In this document: piece after piece, positions 1 through 6,148 of the stretch
How the letters are laid out: each line of letters starts with the position of its first letter
How positions within the stretch are numbered: position 1 is the first letter of the stretch
Source of the DNA: JANNHP01 sp031404455
GTDB taxonomy: Bacteria; Planctomycetota; JAJSAM01; JAJVHW01
Direction: 5' to 3'
Length of the DNA stretch: 6,861 nucleotides
NCBI GenBank assembly: GCA_031404455.1
Contig: JANNHP010000245.1
Location: 1 to 6,861, forward strand
The notes under the pieces: model-generated
Seen by the model: the letters and a program-made list of their open reading frames with translations, nothing else
Database searches by the model: none
What the model was told of the DNA's origin: nothing
Translations under genes and position numbers: made by a program

Positions 1-1541
1 GAGAGCGTGCGCGTGGCGCGGTCGAGCGTCAGGTAGCCGAGGCCGACCTCGGTGAGGTAGCGCAGGCGCGACTCGATCGCCTCGCGGATGATCTTCGCCA
101 CCGCCTCGACCTGCGGAGTGAGCCGCAGCGCGACGAGGCGGTCGAGAGTCCGCTCGATCGGCTCCGTCTCCCACTCGAACACGTTGCGCCCGTCGAGCTT
201 CCAGAGGAGCGACTCCGGACGGCGCCGCGTGCCCTTGCACAGCGGGCAGAGCGTGTACTTGCGATAGCGCGAGAGCAGCACGCGGACGTGCATCTTGTAC
301 GTCTTCGTCTCGAGCCACTTCATCCACCCGGTGAGACCGTTGAACTCGTCGGTGCCCTTGACGATCGCGTCGCGGTGCACGAGCGGGAGTTGCGACCAGG
401 GCACCTCCATGTCGATCATCCGCTTCCCGCAGAACTTCTCGAGCTCGCGGCGCTCGGGAAGCGTGGCCCGCGTCGTCCACGGACGGATCGCGCCCTTCGC
501 CAGCGTCTTCGACGCGTCGGGGATCATCGCGTCGAGGTCCATCTCGACGTTGCGGCCGAAGCCGCGGCACTCCGGGCACGCGCCGAGCGGCGAGTTGAAC
601 GAGAAGAGGTTCGCCTGCGCCGGACGGTAGGTGATGTCGCAGGCCGCGCAGTGGAGCGCGCGCGAGAACTTGAGCACGCGACCGTCCTCGACGCGAAGCA
701 CCACGCGGTCGCGGCCGAGATGGAGCGCCTGCTCCGCCGAACCGAGCACGCGGGAGCGATCGGTCGTGCCGGCGACGAAGCGGTCGGCGACGATCTCGAG
801 CGGCGGGGCGTCCGGTGCGGGCTCCGCGATCTCGGACACATCGCGGACGGCGCCGGTCCCCGGGTCGAGCAGACGCGTCAGCCCCGCAGCCCGGAGCCCC
901 TTCGCCTGGTCCGCGAACGGAAGGCCGCCCGATGGCGGGAGGCGGAACGTCAGCGTGACCTTCGTGCCCGCGGGCAGCGCCGCCACGCCGTCGGCGACGT
1001 GGACGGCGTCCTCGACCACGACCTCGCCGCCGCACGATCCGCAGTGCAGCGTCGCGGCCTTCGCGAAGAGGAGCTTCAGGTGGTCCGTGAGCTCGGTCAT
1101 CGTCCCGACGGTCGAGCGCGACGTCCGGACCGGGTTCGCCTGCTCGACCGCGACCGCGGGCGGCAGGCCGTCGATCCGGTCGGCCGCGGGGCGCGGCATC
1201 CGCTCGAGGAACTGCCGCGCGTAGGCGGAGAACGTCTCCACGTAACGGCGCTGTCCCTCGGCGTAGAGCGTGTCGAAGACGAGGGAGGATTTGCCGCTTC
1301 CTGACACTCCCGTGACGACCGTCAGACGATCGTGGGGAAGATCGACGTCGATGTTGCGGAGGTTGTTCTGCCTCACGCCGCGCAGGCGGATCGGGGGCTC
1401 GTCGGTCGGGAAGGGCGACGTTGCCGGAGCCGGAGCCGGAGCCGATGACGGGGCCGATGACGGGGCCGATGACGGGGCCGGAGCCGGTGACGGCGACGAT
1501 GACTGGGCCGGTGAAGATGACGGGGCAGTTCTGCGTCGCAC
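1..1541 (-). CDS. uvrA: UvrA-family excinuclease ABC subunit A, N-terminal part (3' end beyond left edge)
   Basis: UvrA is the ABC-type ATPase that recognises DNA damage and loads UvrB in nucleotide excision repair. The visible 513 codons, counted from a GTG at 1541, contain the first ABC half. The core starts with IRLRGVRQNNLRNIDVDLP, followed by Walker A GVSGSGKSS (residues 78-86, Lys84), the UvrA block YVETFSAYARQFLERM, and a UvrB-binding-like region carrying CGSC at 167-170. A zinc module C298-x2-C301-x20-C322-x2-C325 is followed by the insertion region with YKMHVRVLLSRYR and CPLC (432-435). The window ends inside YLTLDRATRTL, exactly where the LSGGE signature should begin. The frame is intact throughout. 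The start is uncertain: there is no in-frame ATG, the stop lies at 1655-1653, and GTG 1541 and TTG 1571 both lack a clear ribosome binding site. Residues 2-50 or so are low-complexity Pro/Ala/Ser. The gene is divergent from the next one. The family call is secure; whether this is the sole UvrA or a paralogue is unknown. Confidence 0.93.
   Translation of the reverse strand, partial: MRRRTAPSSSPAQSSSPSPAPAPSSAPSSAPSSAPAPAPATSPFPTDEPPIRLRGVRQNNLRNIDVDLPHDRLTVVTGVSGSGKSSLVFDTLYAEGQRRYVETFSAYARQFLERMPRPAADRIDGLPPAVAVEQANPVRTSRSTVGTMTELTDHLKLLFAKAATLHCGSCGGEVVVEDAVHVADGVAALPAGTKVTLTFRLPPSGGLPFADQAKGLRAAGLTRLLDPGTGAVRDVSEIAEPAPDAPPLEIVADRFVAGTTDRSRVLGSAEQALHLGRDRVVLRVEDGRVLKFSRALHCAACDITYRPAQANLFSFNSPLGACPECRGFGRNVEMDLDAMIPDASKTLAKGAIRPWTTRATLPERRELEKFCGKRMIDMEVPWSQLPLVHRDAIVKGTDEFNGLTGWMKWLETKTYKMHVRVLLSRYRKYTLCPLCKGTRRRPESLLWKLDGRNVFEWETEPIERTLDRLVALRLTPQVEAVAKIIREAIESRLRYLTEVGLGYLTLDRATRTL
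1423..1526. repeat. 6/12-bp tandem repeat inside the 5' end of the uvrA-like gene
   Basis: On the plus strand three copies of GCCGGA (1423-1440) are followed by three perfect copies of GCCGATGACGGG (1441-1476). Decayed units of the same type continue to about 1526, for example GCCGGTGAAGATGACGGGGC. Read on the minus strand in the uvrA frame, the tract encodes alternating Pro-Ala and Ala-Pro-Ser-Ser units. Unit lengths are multiples of three, so copy-number change would not break the frame. It could be a disordered tail, or it could be an untranslated leader if the true start has been misjudged. Confidence 0.85.
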
Positions 1542-1622
1542 GGGGAAGAAACGTACGGCAACGGACGTCAAAGTCCCGGTTTCAGGTCGCGGTGGCGGCC
1601 CGCCCCCAGGGTCGTGTAGTCT

Positions 1623-1651
1623 GGGAACGTCATGGGGGTCGCTGCGTCTCA
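1623..1651 (+). promoter_or_regulatory. Possible ECF-sigma-type promoter upstream of the secreted-protein operon
   Basis: In the divergent intergenic region, GGGAAC (1623-1628) is followed by a 16-nt spacer after its GGAAC core and then CGTCTCA (1645-1651). This is the general shape of promoters read by extracytoplasmic-function sigma factors (GGAAC near -35, CGTC or TC-rich near -10). It lies about 85 nt upstream of the chosen start at 1737. An envelope-stress sigma would suit genes whose products are exported. One match of this size in GC-rich DNA can occur by chance, so this is tentative. No convincing sigma-70 boxes or LexA operator were seen between 1542 and 1736. Confidence 0.25.
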
Positions 1652-1723
1652 GTTAGATCCGGTGATCCCGGGGCGACGGGACACGCGTGGTATCCGGCGG
1701 CGTCAGGCAGGCCCGCCGGGCCG

Positions 1724-1730
1724 AGGGAGG
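1724..1730 (+). promoter_or_regulatory. Ribosome binding site that fixes the start at 1737
   Basis: AGGGAGG lies 6 nt before the ATG at 1737. It supports this ATG over the in-frame ATG at 1632, because translation from 1737 places an N-terminal signal peptide at the very start of the protein. Confidence 0.75.
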
Positions 1731-1736
1731 CTCGTG

Positions 1737-3410
1737 ATGTCGATTGAGCTCAGGGAGTCGGTCGCGAGTGGACACGTTCGCAACGCCGCCGTCGCGCTCC
1801 TCGCGCTCGGCGTGATCGTCGCGGTTCCGCGGCGTGCCGATGCGGGCCCGTACAAGGACGACAAGCTCGGCTTCCAACTGACGCCGCCGGGCAAGTGGAA
1901 GCAGTTGCCGCTCGCGCCCGACGAGAAGTGGGTCGCGGCGAGCTTCTCGTGCGACCGCGAGTTCGAGGTGAGCGATCCGAAGACGAACTCCTTCGACCGT
2001 CACCGCCCGCAGCTCGACGTGGTGATCCTGCCGAAGAGCGAGACCGAGAAGAAGGGCGGCGTCACCGTCGAGGAGACCGACGAGGGCAGGTCGATCACGC
2101 TCAATCGCGTGGAGTACAAGGACTTCAAGGACTACCTCGACAAGACCGCGCAGCGCTTCGGCGACGGCGGCTTCTTCTTCTCCGAGGAGAAGGAGACGAA
2201 GGTCGGCGGCATGAAGGTGATGGTGTACGAGCTCACGTTCGACAAGCTCGCCAACGCCCCGAAGAAGCGCTGGGGCTGGGCGTTCTTCGCCGAGGACGCC
2301 ATCTACGGCGTCACGGGCGACGCCCTCACCAAGTTCGAGGAGAAGGTGCGTCCCGACATCGAGGCGGCGTTCCGCTCGTTCAAGGTGATCCCGCACTCGG
2401 CCTCGCTCGGCGCGGCGAGGACCGGCCAGAGCGGCGACATCGTCATCAAGGACCCGGGCAAGAAGCAGACTCCGGAGGAGAAGAAGAAGAAGCGCGAGAG
2501 CGACTTCGCGGCGTACCTCGCGCGCCTCAAGGAGACGCTCCCCGACGGCTGGAAGATCAAGGAGTCGAAGAACTACATCGCCGTCACCCACTGCGACGAC
2601 AAGTTCACCAAGGAGACGCTCGACCACGCCGAGGCGCTGCGCGGCTGGATGGACGAGTCGCTCTCGTTCCTCGGCGAGGACGTCCCCGGCAGGGCGATCA
2701 TCCGTTGCTGCGCCGACGAGAACGAGTACCGGTCCATGTGGAAGACCGGCGGGTATGCGGGGCTCCGGTTCGAGCTCTACACCTACAAGGACCGCGAGGG
2801 CACGGTGGATTCGCGCCTCTGGGACCTGAACCGCGGACTCTTCCGGATCTGGCTCGACAACAAGAACGACGATCTCCGCGGCCGGCTTCCGGTCTGGGTG
2901 GACTACGGCCTTCGCGACTGCATCACGAACGCCATCAGCAAGGGGAAGAAGATCGAGTTCAAGAACTCGGGCTGGGAGAACGAGCGCCTCGCCACGACGC
3001 GGCGCGCCGGGAAGCTCATCTCCGCGAGGGACTTCCTCACGAAGGGGGCCGAGGAGCTGAGGAGCCTCGAGGAGGTGCGCCTGCAGGCGCAGTGCTTCGC
3101 CAACTACCTGCTGCAGGGGAGCGCGCAGCGCAATCCCAAGTACAAGAACATCCTCTCGGACTACCTGAAGAACTTCGTCGCCATGCTGAAGGAGGACGCC
3201 GCCAAGGCCGAGGCCGAGAACGACTCGGACGACTCGGCCGAACCCACCAGCGAGGAGGAGGAGAACGCCGCGTTCGCCGCGCGCGCGAACAAGTGGAAGG
3301 AACGCGAGCGCCAGGTGCTCGACAAGCTCATCGAGAAGACCTTCGCCGGCTGGGAGGACAAGGACTGGGACTCGTTCGACAAGTCCTTCGCGAAGGAACT
3401 GGGAGCATGA
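1737..3410 (+). CDS. Exported protein: PsbP-like domain plus probable inactive gluzincin-like domain
   Basis: The product has 557 aa. The signal peptide has a hydrophobic core AAVALLALGVIVAV (17-30) and likely cleavage after ADA (residue 36). Residues 37 to about 235 begin GPYKDDKLGFQLTPPGKW, resembling the PsbP/DUF1795-type fold of small secreted domains. A Lys-rich linker (K249-K252) leads to a second domain, about 256-470. Its layout parallels the DUF1570-like peptidase encoded just downstream: a NYIAVTHC-type opening strand, a long helix, a helix at 362-373, then LPVWVDYGLRD (384-394), which sits where active relatives have a W-x-x-EG-x-AEY motif. Where HExxH is expected it has D363-L-N-R-G367, and the third-ligand Glu position reads Tyr390. 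It is therefore probably a non-catalytic relative. The C-terminus is acidic (about 487-510), then Lys/Arg/Glu-rich and probably helical. No enzymatic function is proposed. It is translationally coupled to the next gene by an ATGA overlap. Confidence 0.88.
   Translation: MSIELRESVASGHVRNAAVALLALGVIVAVPRRADAGPYKDDKLGFQLTPPGKWKQLPLAPDEKWVAASFSCDREFEVSDPKTNSFDRHRPQLDVVILPKSETEKKGGVTVEETDEGRSITLNRVEYKDFKDYLDKTAQRFGDGGFFFSEEKETKVGGMKVMVYELTFDKLANAPKKRWGWAFFAEDAIYGVTGDALTKFEEKVRPDIEAAFRSFKVIPHSASLGAARTGQSGDIVIKDPGKKQTPEEKKKKRESDFAAYLARLKETLPDGWKIKESKNYIAVTHCDDKFTKETLDHAEALRGWMDESLSFLGEDVPGRAIIRCCADENEYRSMWKTGGYAGLRFELYTYKDREGTVDSRLWDLNRGLFRIWLDNKNDDLRGRLPVWVDYGLRDCITNAISKGKKIEFKNSGWENERLATTRRAGKLISARDFLTKGAEELRSLEEVRLQAQCFANYLLQGSAQRNPKYKNILSDYLKNFVAMLKEDAAKAEAENDSDDSAEPTSEEEENAAFAARANKWKERERQVLDKLIEKTFAGWEDKDWDSFDKSFAKELGA
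3393..3397 (+). promoter_or_regulatory. Internal ribosome binding site for the metallopeptidase gene
   Basis: AAGGA sits inside the end of the upstream gene, 9 nt before the ATG at 3407. Together with the 4-nt ATGA overlap, it indicates translational coupling of the pseudopeptidase-like and peptidase-like proteins. Confidence 0.55.
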
Positions 3411-4942
3411 GCGTCGTCCGCTCCGCGGTCATCGTTCTCGCGGCGGCCGCGCTGGCCGCGACGCAAGCCCAGGCCGACCTCGTCCAGTTGAAGGACGGCC
3501 GGTTCGTGGAGGGAGTCCCGCTGCGACTCGACGGGCAGACGCTCGTGGTGAAGTACACGAACGGCGAGGTGAAGGTCCCGCTCTCGATGGTGGAGACGTA
3601 CTTCATCGAGGGGCAGGCTCCCCCGGTCCCCGACACCGAGGAGGCGATTGCGAAGACGGCGCTCGGGCTCGTGCCCTGGAAGGGCAAGTGGGTCAAGCCC
3701 GCCGAACGCGACAAGGCCATGAAGGCCGAGATCGCCACGAAGCGCGCCGAGGTCGAGGAGGCGAAGAAGCACTCCGAGTGGCGCAACCGCTACAAGTTCA
3801 GCTCGAAGTACTTCAGCTTCGAGTCCACCCTTCCCACGACCGTGAACGAGCAGTACTCGCAACTCCTCGACAGCTTCTTCGAGGCCTTCAAGAAGGACTG
3901 GAACCTGGGGCCGCCGCCCAAGGACTTCGAGTCGAAGCTCAAGGTCTGCTTCTATCCCACGTACGAGGACTTCCAGAGGATCGGCGGCGCGCCGGGGGCG
4001 CTGGCCTACTACCGCTTCGTGGCGCCGCGGGAGCTGAACTTCTTCAACGCCCGCACCGACCAGCGCCAGACCGAGTCGGTGATGTTCCACGAGGCCACCC
4101 ACTACCTCGAGGACTACCACTCGTACCCGTTCAACTCGCCGCACTGCATGGGCGAGGGCATGGCGGAGTACTACGGCGCCTCGACGTGGGACCCGAAGAC
4201 GAGGACCCTGAAGACCGGCCTGATCCAGGAGGGCCGCCTCGCGGAGGTCAAGAGCGACATCGACAAGGGCCGCTTCTACTCGCTCAAGGAGTATCTCGAC
4301 GCCGACTCGCGCGACTACGAGGACTACTACTGGGGATGGTCGTTCTGGCACTTCATGATGTCCACGCCCGCCTACCAGAAGAAGTTCAAGACCTTCTTCG
4401 TAGAGCTCGCTCGCGGGAAGAACGTGGACCGCAAGCCCACCGGGCAGGGTGCCCTCACCGCCGTGTCCAACGACGAGTTCGTGAAAGTGTTCAAGGACCG
4501 GATGGGAGTGAAGGACCTGGCGCTGCTCGAGAAGGAGTGGCACGAGTACGTCAAGAACCTCGATGTGCCGACCGTTCGCGGCTACGAGGCGGCGGGCAAG
4601 CGCGCGTTCGGCGAGGGCCGCGTGAAGTTCCTCGCGCCGCGCCTCCTGAAGACCGCGGTCGACATGGGTTCCAAGGATCCGGAGACACTCGTCACGTACT
4701 CGCAATGCCTCCGCATGAAGGGCGAGTTCGATGAAGCGCTCACGCTCGTCGACAAGGCGATCACGATCGACCCGCTCGACGCGGACCTCTGGGCGTCGCG
4801 GGGCTACCTGCTCCAGGCGAAGGGCGACTCGGACGGCTACAAGCAGATGCTCGCGCTCGCGAAGGAGATCAACCCCGGCGGCGACTACGTCGACATCGCG
4901 GGGATCGCCGCGAAGTTCGGCGGCGGCGGCGACGGGAACTGA
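3407..4942 (+). CDS. Exported DUF1570-like zinc metallopeptidase with C-terminal TPR region
   Basis: The product has 511 aa. The ATG at 3407 overlaps the upstream stop codon (ATGA), and AAGGA at 3393-3397 lies 9 nt before it. The signal peptide (VVRSAVIVLAAAALAATQAQA) is likely cleaved after A23. Residues 24 to about 70 (LVQLKDGRFVEG, then LVVKYTNGEVKVPL) form a short beta-rich module common at the N-terminus of secreted planctomycete-type proteins. The peptidase core has H228-E-A-T-H232, the HExxH zinc motif with catalytic Glu229, then GE250GMAE254YYG, where Glu250 is the expected third ligand of a gluzincin. Residues about 410-495 contain helical TPR-like repeats (DPETLVTYSQCLRMKGEFDEAL; AITIDPLDADLWASRGYLLQAKG). 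The tail is Gly-rich. The product is inferred to be a periplasmic or surface peptidase; its substrate is unknown. An aminopeptidase-like or structural role cannot be excluded. Confidence 0.9.
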   Translation: MSVVRSAVIVLAAAALAATQAQADLVQLKDGRFVEGVPLRLDGQTLVVKYTNGEVKVPLSMVETYFIEGQAPPVPDTEEAIAKTALGLVPWKGKWVKPAERDKAMKAEIATKRAEVEEAKKHSEWRNRYKFSSKYFSFESTLPTTVNEQYSQLLDSFFEAFKKDWNLGPPPKDFESKLKVCFYPTYEDFQRIGGAPGALAYYRFVAPRELNFFNARTDQRQTESVMFHEATHYLEDYHSYPFNSPHCMGEGMAEYYGASTWDPKTRTLKTGLIQEGRLAEVKSDIDKGRFYSLKEYLDADSRDYEDYYWGWSFWHFMMSTPAYQKKFKTFFVELARGKNVDRKPTGQGALTAVSNDEFVKVFKDRMGVKDLALLEKEWHEYVKNLDVPTVRGYEAAGKRAFGEGRVKFLAPRLLKTAVDMGSKDPETLVTYSQCLRMKGEFDEALTLVDKAITIDPLDADLWASRGYLLQAKGDSDGYKQMLALAKEINPGGDYVDIAGIAAKFGGGGDGN

Positions 4943-4979
4943 AGACTCCGTCGCGGGCCCTCCCGCCCCGGACCCGACC

Positions 4980-6092
4980 ATGCGCTCCGCGCGGCCGCTC
5001 TCGGTGCGGCGACTCGTGGCTCTTTGTCTCTCTGCCTGCCTGGCGGCCTGCCTGCTCGTCGGCGCGCCGGCTGCCGCGTCCGCGCACCCCTCGCACTGGC
5101 TCGTCGCGAACGTCCTGCTGAAGCGCGACGCCACGTTCGTCGTGGACCTGATCCTCGACCGCGAGTTCGTGCCGCTGCGGTTCGGCGAGAAGTCGCCCGA
5201 GGTCGCGATCGCCGGGCTGCCCGCCGCGAGGGACCTGCGCCTCGAATCGTGGGGCCTCCTCGAGGCGTTCGCCGTCGCCTTCGACGGCGCGCCCGTGCCG
5301 ACCGCCGCCGCCTGGGTCGCGCCTCGGAAGGAGGAGGAACTCCATCTCAAGCTGACCGGCACGGTGCCGCAGGGCGCCCGGAGCCTTGTCCTCACGAACC
5401 GGATCCACGGACCGTGGAACGTGTCGGTGCGCCACGAGGGCGAGGACGGCGGGGCCATCGCGATGCTCGATCCGGGCCAGGCGATGGATCCGGTGGAACT
5501 TCGCGAGGGCTTCGCGCCGAAGTCGGCCGCGCGGACGGCGGCGCAGTTCGTGGGACTCGGTTTCACGCACATCGTGCCCCACGGACTCGATCACATGCTC
5601 TTCGTCCTCGGGCTCTTCCTGCTCTCGACGCGTCTGCGACCGCTTATGACCCAGGTGACGGCCTTCACGCTCGCGCACACGGTCACGCTCGGCCTCTCGA
5701 CCGCGGGGGCGATCCGCCTCTCCCCGTCGATCGTCGAACCGCTGATTGCCGCGTCGATCGCGTACGTGGCGATCGAGAACCTGTGCACCGAGAGGGTCCG
5801 CGTCGGGCGCCTCGTCCTCGTCTTCGCGTTCGGCCTCCTCCACGGTCTCGGCTTCGCGGGTGCGCTCGCCGAGCTCGGGCTGCCGCAGGGGAAGAAGGTG
5901 CTGGCGCTGCTCTCGTTCAACGCCGGGGTCGAGCTCGGACAGCTCAGCGTGCTCCTCGTCGCGTGGTTCGCGGTCGCCCTGCCCCTGCGCGCGAAGCCCT
6001 GGTACCGCGCCCGCGTGGTCGTGCCCGCCTCGGTCGCCATCGCCGCCGTCGGCCTCTGGTGGGCCGTCACGCGAGTTTGGGGACGGACCTGA
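4980..6092 (+). CDS. HupE/UreJ_2 family membrane protein
   Basis: The product has 370 aa. The signal peptide (LVALCLSACLAACLLVG core) is likely cleaved after ASA, leaving an N-terminal His as in many family members (HPSHW). Residues about 35-185 form a beta-rich extracytoplasmic domain. The C-terminal half is multi-pass: FTHIVPHGLDHMLFVLGLFLLS (195-216), then FTLAHTVTL (229-237), a helix around 252-267, FGLLHGLGFAGAL (284-296), FNAGVELGQ (313-321) and a final helix about 346-362. The His/Asp/Glu motifs (H197, D204-H205, H233, H288, E318) are the conserved family residues. HupE/UreJ proteins are linked to nickel or cobalt import, but the UreJ_2 branch is not biochemically settled and no hydrogenase or urease gene is present here. 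The gene starts 37 nt after the peptidase gene without an evident Shine-Dalgarno sequence. The last residues (G368-R-T370) and the stop codon are encoded by the palindrome at 6080-6148. Confidence 0.9.
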   Translation: MRSARPLSVRRLVALCLSACLAACLLVGAPAAASAHPSHWLVANVLLKRDATFVVDLILDREFVPLRFGEKSPEVAIAGLPAARDLRLESWGLLEAFAVAFDGAPVPTAAAWVAPRKEEELHLKLTGTVPQGARSLVLTNRIHGPWNVSVRHEGEDGGAIAMLDPGQAMDPVELREGFAPKSAARTAAQFVGLGFTHIVPHGLDHMLFVLGLFLLSTRLRPLMTQVTAFTLAHTVTLGLSTAGAIRLSPSIVEPLIAASIAYVAIENLCTERVRVGRLVLVFAFGLLHGLGFAGALAELGLPQGKKVLALLSFNAGVELGQLSVLLVAWFAVALPLRAKPWYRARVVVPASVAIAAVGLWWAVTRVWGRT

Positions 6093-6148
6093 CTTTCGAT
6101 ACTTCTCGGGGACGGTCCTCGAGAAGTATCGAAAGTCAGGTCCGTCCC
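6080..6148. repeat. Perfect 29-nt inverted repeat, REP/MITE-like palindrome
   Basis: The left arm (6080-6108) begins GGGACGGACCTGACTTTCG. It is perfectly complementary to the right arm (6120-6148), with an 11-nt centre (6109-6119). The centre can extend the stem by a G-U pair plus three Watson-Crick pairs, leaving a CGG triloop. The centre also repeats the arm start: GGGGACGG occurs at 6079-6086 and again at 6108-6115. A GGGGAC-type edge with a long palindrome recalls REP-like elements mobilised by REP-associated tyrosine transposases. That assignment is inference, since no transposase is in the window and no clear target-site duplication was seen. The element lies between convergent genes, supplies both stop codons, and could act as a bidirectional terminator. 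There is no U-tract of the intrinsic-terminator kind. Confidence 0.95.

Noticed and set aside
288..1304. Long plus-strand open frames opposite the uvrA-like gene.
   Set aside because: The minus-strand frame contains UvrA motifs throughout (Walker A, zinc cysteines). The plus-strand products are Arg-rich shadows.
1441..1476. The 12-bp direct repeats as a CRISPR array.
   Set aside because: The units are contiguous, have no spacers, and lie within a coding frame.
1632..1736. Alternative ATG at 1632 for the first exported protein, adding 35 residues.
   Set aside because: The extra residues are Arg/Pro/Gly-rich and would bury the signal peptide. A good ribosome binding site precedes the ATG at 1737.
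1542..1736. A LexA (SOS) operator for the uvrA-like gene.
   Set aside because: No palindrome of the known LexA-box types was found in the divergent intergenic region.
1895..3406. In-frame upstream extension of the metallopeptidase gene starting at 1895.
   Set aside because: This stretch is out of frame with the well-supported 1737-3410 gene and encodes Arg/Gly-rich nonsense. The ATG at 3407 has a signal peptide and an ATGA overlap.
4731..4979. Upstream extension of the HupE-like frame into the peptidase gene.
   Set aside because: The extension is Arg/Ser-rich and overlaps the TPR region of the peptidase. The ATG at 4980 is immediately followed by a proper signal peptide.
3161..5572. A very long open frame on the minus strand opposite the peptidase genes.
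   Set aside because: It is antisense to three well-supported genes. Its translation is Arg/Leu/Val-rich with no recognisable motif, as expected from third-position GC bias.
6080..6148. A standard rho-independent terminator.
   Set aside because: The hairpin is far longer than usual, has perfect arms and no following T-tract on either strand. It is better described as a repeat element that may secondarily terminate transcription.
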